Below are positions 7,201-12,324 of a DNA stretch of 20,169 bases, piece by piece. Numbering within the stretch: position 1 is the first letter of the stretch; every line of letters begins with the position of its first letter. A program made the translations under genes and the position numbers. The notes under the pieces were generated by a model. The model did no database searches. It saw only the letters and a list, made by a program, of their open reading frames with translations, and was not told the DNA's origin. This DNA is from JAABSQ01 sp041642315 (GTDB taxonomy: Bacteria > Desulfobacterota > Desulfobacteria > Desulfobacterales > Desulfococcaceae): assembly GCA_041642315.1 (NCBI GenBank), contig JBEPWQ010000041.1, positions 1-20,169 of the forward strand, written 5' to 3'.

Positions 7201-8762
7201 TCAAGGACCCCTTGCAGCCTCTGGTGGATGTTATTTTCTATTACTTGTTCACGATGGAGTACGCCCGTGCCCACGGCCGAACCCCGGATGAATTTCCCCG
7301 AAATCGGGTCAAGTCGGTGGCGGCCGGACGGAGTCGACCCGCCAAACACCGATCCACGGCCGAAGAACTGATGATGCTGAAAGCTCGAAACGGTCAAATG
7401 GAAATCGCCGCCGGAGCGGAAGACTCCGCCTCAAACGAGACGCTGTGGGAGAAATCCGCCCTGGATGAACGAGAACGGCGGTATTACCGGCATATGCGGT
7501 CCCTGGCGGAAATTATGCGCTCGGAGTATCCGCTCCGGGAGTTGCTGGGGCAGTCGCGCTCGAATTTAAAAGGCTTTTCAGACCGACTGTTCGATCAGCT
7601 GCCCACGGACGGAGAAATCGTGTTCATTCCCCTGGACCGGGCGGCGGATGCCGCGGCCAGAAGCGCCGCCATTCAGTGGCCGAGATTTCTCGGCTGCGCC
7701 ATGCGAACCGCCCTGATCGGGGAACCGCCGAGCCATTATCAGGAAAACACGGTGCTGATCCTGGTCGCCTCCAAACCGCCGCCCTCGGAACTGCTTTGGG
7801 AACGGCTCTCCTTTATCGACCGGCCCTGTCTATGGGTGGGACCTGCACTGCCGAATTCGGCAGCCCGTGTTTCCAAGGAATCACTGGGATATTTTCCTTT
7901 TAAAGGAAACCTCGGGAATATCGCCACGGAAAGCGTTTATACCGCCCTTTGTTTTCTCTTTATCCGGGCACTCGGTCTTCGACGGAAGGATCGGTGCGAA
8001 ATTTTGGAGACCCACTTCCGGAAAGGGGCGGCTTCTATTCTGATGCTGCTAAACCATGGTGAGCTGCTGGCGGAGATCACCCAGGCCATGTCCGCCAACT
8101 GCGGGTATCGAACCGCCTTTTTTCTGGGGCCGCCCTCGGGTACGGGCCCAGCCTGGATGGACATCTTTGATCGCGCCGGAGGACCGGCCCTGGCCTGGCA
8201 CCCCTTTGGAGAAAGCGCTCACGGCCCTCTGGCTACAGTAGACAACAGGGTCCGGGAAAAATTCGTGCGGCTGAAGGAACGAACGGAGATGATCGCCGCC
8301 TATGGTCTTCAGCAGGTGGAAAAATGGGAAGCACGATATATCGGGGGTCCACTGGATCCGTTTCTGGCCGGTAATACGCCGGCCTTTGCCGTAGGCGGGT
8401 TTCCGGCCCCGTTTTTCGCGGAAGGGGACTGGTACCTGCCGGAGCTGCGGGAATTCTATGACCCGACACAGGACAACCTGATCATCATGGACGCCACCCG
8501 AAACCACTATTTCAATCAGGCCCTGGATGAACTGGCCACCTTCGGCTGCCGGCACGCCCGAATGATCGTCATCACTCAGGATGCCTTCTGCCATGCACCG
8601 GACAAGCGGGCTCTGTTTACACATCCGATCAGTCATCTGCTTCGGATTCCCACTTTGAAAAGTGATAAAGGGCCGATTCCGGTATCGGGATTTCTGCTGC
8701 CCCTGATCTTGAACATCCTGGGAACGGCCATAGCCGGTTCGGCCTGTCGGGTTCGGGGGTAA
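4221..8762 (+). CDS. Giant GlmS-like protein: split class II glutaminase, SIS pair, second degenerate SIS pair
   Basis: Classical GlmS (about 610 residues) makes glucosamine-6-phosphate from fructose-6-phosphate and glutamine; this product has 1513 residues. It opens MCGII, giving the N-terminal nucleophile Cys, then YRAPDSTG (GlmS YRGYDSAG). About 300 helical residues follow before the glutaminase fold resumes with HGRWA (H364-G-R366), NAHPF (N377) and NG (N393-G394). At the GlmS TDTE position it reads NSAE, so the glutamine-binding Asp is Ser421. FETHLREIPERLRHIL matches the GlmS linker helix. SIS lobe 1 has GSS (S719), SWSATT (S765-S767) and EVTVSGTKST; lobe 2 has KLEEN (K907, E910) and ends PRNRVKSV (K1031), the GlmS catalytic Lys position, but lacks GELKHGP. 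Residues about 1110-1513 look like another SIS pair, with NLGNIATESVYTAL and GESAHGPLATVD (H1334), lacking a PRNxxKS tail. AAAGGAG lies 7 bases before the ATG. Amino-sugar synthesis is likely but the substrate is unproven. Confidence 0.85.
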   Translation: MCGIIVYFGGAGNDLTRVLTAMSAIIYRAPDSTGIGLFGDELEPMRTRKSLGSVAGLSRELLNSAAYPNQPEKLAGIWAKADTAGISKRELQRGILTFEEHDPAVFEPFLNGSRRMWTLDELVLSDGTGRIGPGMPGRESPPPSFQIRSETDLLHMLRDLTLQHDLPVLIIQTLIRTRIEQYLETSPMDLDTPTILNTFDQLLERVLQSENLATEASLEKEPGEESAETLTAVWRCLQNIKIEIPLDYDRDGVRGLFRLLDAALLCRIQLRPDTHIRVQEVLENLWPRVREIPNTDWRTLYWAEKGANVYGWSAAAVLTYLQKNDFFPLLWQVSKDGDLPVKSVVSGWTDPVFLDFLSQPIIAHGRWALQSSVTVQNAHPFFDLQRHRTIVLNGQFSSAVEAEAKEFLSTVIPVPFRSENSAEYFSLLWGYYYHNLKGERQRYQDIRTQVAAGLENYYIGSQAIDYKTFQWIGGRSDLELDELAFLEAAKRMITGGGQIAVAGISLVSPRRLYVASHNRPVFLVRRIDTQDIMVVSDINAALGLFPQSLVLARTLDLIRLQKQKERRVKACRRPGVPAEEIDSLVRHYLQEEQKLLSAFRIEIYPLEGESIFARIETRLTQGALDRTPVITDFDGKPLPEIESFSTQLSPMQVRKDLYSSFFETHLREIPERLRHILSYYFPGKETKPQFEIQTRTLERKFGRHFEKLERILLAGMGSSHKIGLMLRPVFQHLMPDIEVRVLQPVEVDDVSKAVSPERDLVILLSWSATTSDIVEFAKELQTLGVLMIGVTEKVFADMALIATRSGGVIPVLSGEEVTVSGTKSTVCVHFCAVLLGIWLAIRLNRTVEAYNLIHDLRGIPDILEAVLEDDTIQSFARTLADNSAQSHAAMIIGALHSVGTPAEAAFKLEENSWTAVGKAMDYQEVFFHELRKEMGEHLVVVNATNRAREEEALAVMEQLYWEGGNFAALITADNPYRAEIALYSRHQYLLLPKVKDPLQPLVDVIFYYLFTMEYARAHGRTPDEFPRNRVKSVAAGRSRPAKHRSTAEELMMLKARNGQMEIAAGAEDSASNETLWEKSALDERERRYYRHMRSLAEIMRSEYPLRELLGQSRSNLKGFSDRLFDQLPTDGEIVFIPLDRAADAAARSAAIQWPRFLGCAMRTALIGEPPSHYQENTVLILVASKPPPSELLWERLSFIDRPCLWVGPALPNSAARVSKESLGYFPFKGNLGNIATESVYTALCFLFIRALGLRRKDRCEILETHFRKGAASILMLLNHGELLAEITQAMSANCGYRTAFFLGPPSGTGPAWMDIFDRAGGPALAWHPFGESAHGPLATVDNRVREKFVRLKERTEMIAAYGLQQVEKWEARYIGGPLDPFLAGNTPAFAVGGFPAPFFAEGDWYLPELREFYDPTQDNLIIMDATRNHYFNQALDELATFGCRHARMIVITQDAFCHAPDKRALFTHPISHLLRIPTLKSDKGPIPVSGFLLPLILNILGTAIAGSACRVRG

Positions 8763-8772
8763 ACCCAAAAGA

Positions 8773-9486
8773 TTATAGCCCCAGATCTGCTTGGGGAACG
8801 CTGACCGTCAGAATATTGACGCCGATCAACCCTCCGTTCAGGACCAGTCGGAATGGCTGCCGGTCGCGGACCACCACCATCTCCACCGTCTCCTGCGGGG
8901 ATTTTCTCTTGACCGCCGCCACAAGCTCCTGGGCGCTGTTGATTTTGGCCCCGTCGTATTCGAGGATGAGGTCCCCCTGACTCAGGTCCAGGTCGGCGGC
9001 CTGGGTGCCTTCATTGACCTTGAGAACCCGTACGGTATTCACCTTCTCCGGCTCATCGGGTGACTGGGCGGCCGCTGCCGTCGGTTCCGGGGACCGGACC
9101 GTTGCCTCGCTCCCCCCGCTCGGCAGAACCGAGATCCGCCGCAACCGGGTGCGGGAGTATTCAAAAGCGAAGTTGGTTTCATCCAGGTGGCGAAGCAGCC
9201 GTTTCAATACCTTCTCCATCGCATCCGGCTTTGAAAAGAAGGTGACCGGTTCGTCCACCCGACCGTCCATCCCCAGAATTTCCACTCCGCTCTGCCGCTG
9301 AATCTCCTCCAGTACCTCTCCCAAAGGTCGATCTTCGGCACTCAGGGTCAACCTGTCTTCTTCGACGATCACCAGCGGGGCCTCATCGATCCGGCCCTCC
9401 GTCGCCGCCGACCCGATTTCGGCCGCCAGTATCAGGGCCGTACATGCGATGACCCAGAAGCCCCGGCTCAACATCCCTTCCTTCAT
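8773..9486 (-). CDS. Periplasmic protein with STN-like and PDZ domains
   Basis: The 237-residue product starts with a signal peptide (charged MKEGMLSR, hydrophobic core to about residue 28). Residues about 45-112 resemble a secretin/TonB short N-terminal (STN) domain: LSAEDRPLGEVLEEIQRQSG, then a VTFFS strand and a helix KVLKRLLRHL. An Ala/Pro/Glu-rich linker (about 113-138) leads to a PDZ domain at about 140-225 (LDLSQGDLILEYDG..INSAQELVAAV). PDZ plus STN-like modules are found in type II secretion and TonB-linked envelope proteins, so an adaptor role in the periplasm is plausible; no enzymatic domain is seen. The start at 9486 sits about 50 bases after a good promoter and directly encodes the signal peptide; a second Met four codons on (9474), preceded by AAGGA, is an alternative. 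Its 3' end converges on the GlmS-like gene with 10 bases between stops. Confidence 0.75.
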   Translation of the reverse strand: MKEGMLSRGFWVIACTALILAAEIGSAATEGRIDEAPLVIVEEDRLTLSAEDRPLGEVLEEIQRQSGVEILGMDGRVDEPVTFFSKPDAMEKVLKRLLRHLDETNFAFEYSRTRLRRISVLPSGGSEATVRSPEPTAAAAQSPDEPEKVNTVRVLKVNEGTQAADLDLSQGDLILEYDGAKINSAQELVAAVKRKSPQETVEMVVVRDRQPFRLVLNGGLIGVNILTVSVPQADLGL

Positions 9487-9542
9487 GATTCCATCCCTTT
9501 GCGGCGGTAGCCGCCTTCCGCTGTTTGGTTCATTTGCGCGCC

Positions 9543-9571
9543 ATTTTAGACGTGAACCGATCAATTGGCAA
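9543..9571 (-). promoter_or_regulatory. Promoter for the STN/PDZ gene
   Basis: Read on the minus strand, TTGCCA (9571-9566) and TAAAAT (9548-9543) are separated by exactly 17 bases, each matching 5 of 6 consensus positions for sigma70-type promoters. Transcription would start near 9536, leaving about 50 bases before the ATG at 9486 and excluding an in-frame ATG at 9564 as the start. Confidence 0.65.
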
Positions 9572-9757
9572 GGATAAGAAGTGCGTTTACAAGATCGCTC
9601 AAATAATATACCATGCGTTCGGTTCGAAAGGCCTGCGGTTCTTGCGATGTCGGGCTCACACGGGGACCGCCCGTTACACCCCCCGAGCGCTGTTTTCTTT
9701 GAAATTCAGGGCGTGGGCCCAAGGATACAGGAAGGTGAAGCCGGTTTGGCGCGGTTG

Positions 9758-9771
9758 GGCGGTTAACCGCC
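9758..9771. promoter_or_regulatory. 14-base perfect palindrome beside a ribosome-binding site
   Basis: GGCGGTTAACCGCC is a perfect palindrome ending two bases before the AAAGGAG (9773-9779) of the downstream membrane-protein gene. It could be an operator for a dimeric repressor; as it has no loop, it is a poor RNA hairpin. It may also be chance. Confidence 0.35.
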
Positions 9772-9787
9772 GAAAGGAGATGACGCG

Positions 9788-10327
9788 ATGAATATTCCCA
9801 ATCTGATTGTGGGGTCCATTCTGCTAATTCTAGGGCGAAAGCTCTTCTGGTTGTTTGTCGGAAGCATGGGGTTTGTCATCGGATTCAGTTTCGCGGAACA
9901 GTTTCTGGGGCCACAACCGGATTACATCCTGTTGCTGGTGGGTATTTTTATGGGTGTTCTCGGGGCGTTGTGCGCTATTTTTCTGCAGAGCCTGGCGGTG
10001 GGGGTCGCGGGCTTTATGGCCGGCGGCTATTTGGCCCTGCTCTTGCTGGAGGCCCTCGATTTTCAGCAAACCCAGATGCTCTGGTTTGCCTGTCTGGCCG
10101 GCGGGGTTCTGGGCACCCTCCTGCTGGTCTTCATATTCGATTACGCCCTCATCGTTCTCTCCTCGATCATCGGTTCCGCATTGGCTGTCGATTCCATCCC
10201 TATGGACCCCGAATTCACAATCTGGGTCTTTGCCGGCCTAGTGATGGCGGGCTGCGTGATCCAGGGCAAAATCATGAGCCTCGAACCCGGCCCCGAAGGC
10301 AGACGGCGGCGTAGAAAAATCTATTAG
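9788..10327 (+). CDS. Small multi-pass inner-membrane protein of unknown function
   Basis: The 179-residue product is almost entirely hydrophobic, with about six predicted membrane segments (roughly residues 4-18, 20-37, 45-72, 75-90, 97-120, 122-135 and 143-160 as continuous hydrophobic blocks, two of which may pair as hairpins). Gly-rich helix-packing stretches such as VGVAGFMAGGYLALLLL are prominent. The C-terminus is a short cytoplasmic tail with RRRRRK, consistent with the positive-inside rule. The pattern resembles DUF4203/TMEM198-like membrane proteins, but this is impression only. AAAGGAG lies 8 bases before the ATG. No function can be assigned from the sequence or its neighbours. Confidence 0.75.
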   Translation: MNIPNLIVGSILLILGRKLFWLFVGSMGFVIGFSFAEQFLGPQPDYILLLVGIFMGVLGALCAIFLQSLAVGVAGFMAGGYLALLLLEALDFQQTQMLWFACLAGGVLGTLLLVFIFDYALIVLSSIIGSALAVDSIPMDPEFTIWVFAGLVMAGCVIQGKIMSLEPGPEGRRRRRKIY

Positions 10328-10338
10328 ACCGCCAAGCC

Positions 10339-10363
10339 GCCGGCCTGGTTATCGATGGCCGGC
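10339..10363 (+). other. GC-rich hairpin between membrane-protein and Nudix genes
   Basis: GCCGGCC (10339-10345) pairs perfectly with GGCCGGC (10357-10363) around an 11-base loop. No T-run follows, so it is not a classic intrinsic terminator; it may slow polymerase or protect the upstream mRNA end. Confidence 0.4.
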
Positions 10364-10398
10364 ACGGTTTCGCCGTCTCCCATACCGTCGGGGTATAT

Positions 10399-11250
10399 AT
10401 GTCGAAATTGATGGGAAGATCGGACCGCTTTCAGCGCCATGTGGCGCAGGTGCTTCATGCGGAAACCCGCCACAACCGATATTTTTCCGCAGCGGTTCAG
10501 GATGAAATCGCCCCGTCGGCGGTCCTGATGGTGTTGGGAGAAGGATGCGGAACCGGGGGGAAAAGGGGAGAGGGGCCCTGCCTGATTCTCAACAAGCGGT
10601 CCCGGAAAGTTCGGCAGCCCGGAGATCTCTGCTGCCCCGGGGGCGGCCTTTCGCCCGGTGTCGATCCCTATCTGGCTAAACTGCTGACCCTGCCGGGAGT
10701 TTCCATGATGGGATGGCCCTACTGGTCTGAATGGCGGAATCGGCACCCCGTTCAGGCCCGGCGGATGACCCTGTTTCTGGCCACCGGTCTTCGGGAAGGT
10801 TTTGAGGAGATGCGGCTGAACCCGCTGGGAGTGAAATTTCTCGGCCCCTTGCCTCCGGACTACCTGCGCCTGTTTCAGCGGGTAATCTATCCGATGGTGG
10901 TGTGGGTCCGCCGCCAAAAGCGGTTTATCCCCAACTGGGAGGTGGAAAAGGTGGTCCGGATTCCCCTGAAATACCTGTTGAACCCGGACCATTATGCCCG
11001 GTTTCGGGTCCGGTTTTCCCGGTCCATTCAAGCGCAGCTCGACCGAACCGTGGAGGACTTTCCCTGTTTTCTGTTTGAACGAAACGGGGAGCGGGAAATG
11101 TTGTGGGGGGTCACCTATCGCATCGTGACCAGCTTTCTGGAGACGGTATTCGGTTTTCACCCGCCCGAGGCGGTATCGCTTCCGGTGGTCTCAGACACGC
11201 TGCGCCGGGCTTATCTGTCCGGGAGAGAAAAGGAATCGATGCAGCAGTGA
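10399..11250 (+). CDS. Nudix hydrolase-like protein with an insertion inside the Nudix box
   Basis: Nudix enzymes hydrolyse nucleoside diphosphates linked to other groups. The 283-residue product has RQPGDLCCPGGG at residues 72-83, close to the RxGDxCFPGG entry of CoA-pyrophosphatase-type Nudix proteins, and REGFEEMRL at 132-140, matching the REUXEEXGU core with its metal-binding glutamates. These two elements are normally about 20 residues apart; here about 45-50 separate them, and the extra segment is aromatic and Arg-rich (MMGWPYWSEWRNRHP). The strand VKFLGPLPP follows as in CoA-pyrophosphatases. The Gly normally ending the box (EExGU) is replaced (EEMRL). A long C-terminal region (about 150-283) contains a putative LWGVTYRIVTSFLE helix. 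The ribosome site before the ATG is weak (GGGG at 10389-10393 region), and the start could be internal. Activity is likely but the substrate is unknown. Confidence 0.72.
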   Translation: MSKLMGRSDRFQRHVAQVLHAETRHNRYFSAAVQDEIAPSAVLMVLGEGCGTGGKRGEGPCLILNKRSRKVRQPGDLCCPGGGLSPGVDPYLAKLLTLPGVSMMGWPYWSEWRNRHPVQARRMTLFLATGLREGFEEMRLNPLGVKFLGPLPPDYLRLFQRVIYPMVVWVRRQKRFIPNWEVEKVVRIPLKYLLNPDHYARFRVRFSRSIQAQLDRTVEDFPCFLFERNGEREMLWGVTYRIVTSFLETVFGFHPPEAVSLPVVSDTLRRAYLSGREKESMQQ

Positions 11251-11282
11251 CCGTCGGCCATTCCGCCGGCATCGGTTCCGGC

Positions 11283-11978
11283 TTACCCGGCCTGAAATTC
11301 CTTGAGAAGATCCGTCACCTCGGACTCAGACACATCATACCAGTTTTCATAGGCTTCGGCCACGGCGAACCGCACCCCGGTTCGGATATTGGCGCAGTAG
11401 AGCCGGTCCACCTGTGGTGAAATCCGTTCCACGCTGCGAATCGGGCCGGTGGGCACCGCCACTACCACTTTCGAAGCCCCGGCATCTTGAATCGCCGCAA
11501 CGGCCACCCGCATGGTAAACCCGGAAGCCAGTCCGTCGTCCACCAGGATTATTTTCCGGTCCGATAGCCGCGGCATCGGGCGATCTCCGCGGAAGAGTCG
11601 ATTTCGGTTCTCCACCTTTTGCTTTGTATTTTGAATGCCCTCCTGCACGGTTTGCCGGCCCAATCCGACCTGTTCCACCAGTTCTTCATTGAGCTTTACC
11701 GTTCCGTCAAACGCCACCGCTCCGTAACCGGCTTCCGTCGTCCAGGGGAGGGTGATCTTACTCACCACCGCCACATCCAGGGGAAGGCCCAATCCCCTCG
11801 CGATCTCGGCCGCCACCGGCACCCCGCCCGCCGGTATTCCCATCACCAGGGCATCGGAATCCTTATAAAACAGGAGCATTTCCGCCAGGAACTTGCCTGC
11901 ATGCCGTCGATCTGTAAACACATGGGACCGATCAAAAAGTTGCCTGTCCTCATACACATTTTCGGGTGTTTTCTTCAT
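11283..11978 (-). CDS. Phosphoribosyltransferase-family protein
   Basis: The 231-residue product belongs to the type I phosphoribosyltransferase fold, similar to the stand-alone predicted phosphoribosyltransferases grouped as COG1926. The PRPP-binding motif IILVDDGLASGFTM spans about residues 143-156 and is intact, including both acidic residues. Upstream features are the DRRHAGKFLAEML start typical of this group, ALVMGIPAGGVPVA (about 43-56), and KITLPWTTEAGYGAVAFDG (about 74-92), another conserved stretch. Substrate specificity is not predictable; these proteins often sit near hydrolases or stress genes. The ATG at 11978 has AAAGG about 15 bases upstream, a little distant. It shares a divergent promoter region with the KamA-like gene and converges on the Nudix gene with 32 bases between stops. 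Confidence 0.85.
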   Translation of the reverse strand: MKKTPENVYEDRQLFDRSHVFTDRRHAGKFLAEMLLFYKDSDALVMGIPAGGVPVAAEIARGLGLPLDVAVVSKITLPWTTEAGYGAVAFDGTVKLNEELVEQVGLGRQTVQEGIQNTKQKVENRNRLFRGDRPMPRLSDRKIILVDDGLASGFTMRVAVAAIQDAGASKVVVAVPTGPIRSVERISPQVDRLYCANIRTGVRFAVAEAYENWYDVSESEVTDLLKEFQAG

Positions 11979-12140
11979 GATCTTGCCATATCACCTTTCT
12001 TTGAGGGAAACTTATGCGGTATTCAAATCCGCCGAAATCCGCGAGCAAACCTGCCAGATCGACCATCATTCCGAAGTGGGTGGTGTCCTCCAATGTTCCG
12101 CTTTTTTTCGGGTACAAAAAATTCAAATGAGTTTTCTATG

Positions 12141-12169
12141 ACTATCTTCATGATTCGGGGGAATGTCAA
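12141..12169 (-). promoter_or_regulatory. Promoter for the phosphoribosyltransferase gene
   Basis: On the minus strand TTGACA (12169-12164) is followed after 17 bases by GATAGT (12146-12141), 4 of 6 to consensus. Initiation near 12134 would give a leader of about 155 bases before the ATG at 11978. Confidence 0.5.
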
Positions 12170-12215
12170 ACGAGTTCCAGCCGGGGGAAAGGCCTGTTCT
12201 TTTCGCAGTCCGAGT

Positions 12216-12244
12216 TTGACAGCGCCCCGTCCCGGGTGTATAGC
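12216..12244 (+). promoter_or_regulatory. Promoter for the KamA-like gene
   Basis: TTGACA (12216-12221) and TATAGC (12239-12244) are separated by 17 bases. Initiation near 12251 leaves about 74 bases before the ATG at 12325. Confidence 0.6.
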
Positions 12245-12324
12245 CTTTTTAATGAATATCCTAAGGTCGGATGCATTTTTTTGATGAATCGACCGTATTT
12301 CGGGCATGAGAAGGGGAGGGAATG

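Larger units (their letters stand above)
9487..9787. other. Divergent intergenic region
   Basis: This 301-base stretch separates the divergent STN/PDZ gene and the membrane-protein gene. It holds a minus-strand promoter (9543-9571) and a perfect palindrome next to the plus-strand ribosome site (9758-9771). Between about 9600 and 9750 it is rich in short G/C blocks; I see no gene or recognisable structured RNA there. Confidence 0.5.
11979..12324. other. Divergent intergenic region with two promoters
   Basis: A 346-base region between the phosphoribosyltransferase and KamA-like genes. It contains oppositely directed promoters, each with a perfect TTGACA (minus 12141-12169, plus 12216-12244), whose -35 boxes face each other about 46 bases apart. 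A 94-codon minus-strand frame at 12023-12307 covers both promoters and looks non-coding. Confidence 0.6.

Noticed and set aside
9610..9770. Possible 6S-like or other structured RNA in the divergent region
   Set aside because: Some G/C blocks resemble 6S RNA arms, but I could not pair the ends into a long closing stem; a covariance-model search would settle it.
10324..11160. Minus-strand frame of 278 codons opposite the Nudix gene
   Set aside because: The plus strand carries the Nudix motifs; the minus frame is low-complexity Pro/Gln/His-rich shadow.
11265..11282. Short GCCGG/CCGGC hairpin between the convergent Nudix and phosphoribosyltransferase genes
   Set aside because: Five base pairs without a T-run; too weak to call a terminator.
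12023..12307. 94-codon minus-strand frame between the phosphoribosyltransferase and KamA-like genes
   Set aside because: It covers both promoters, has no family resemblance and no clear ribosome site.
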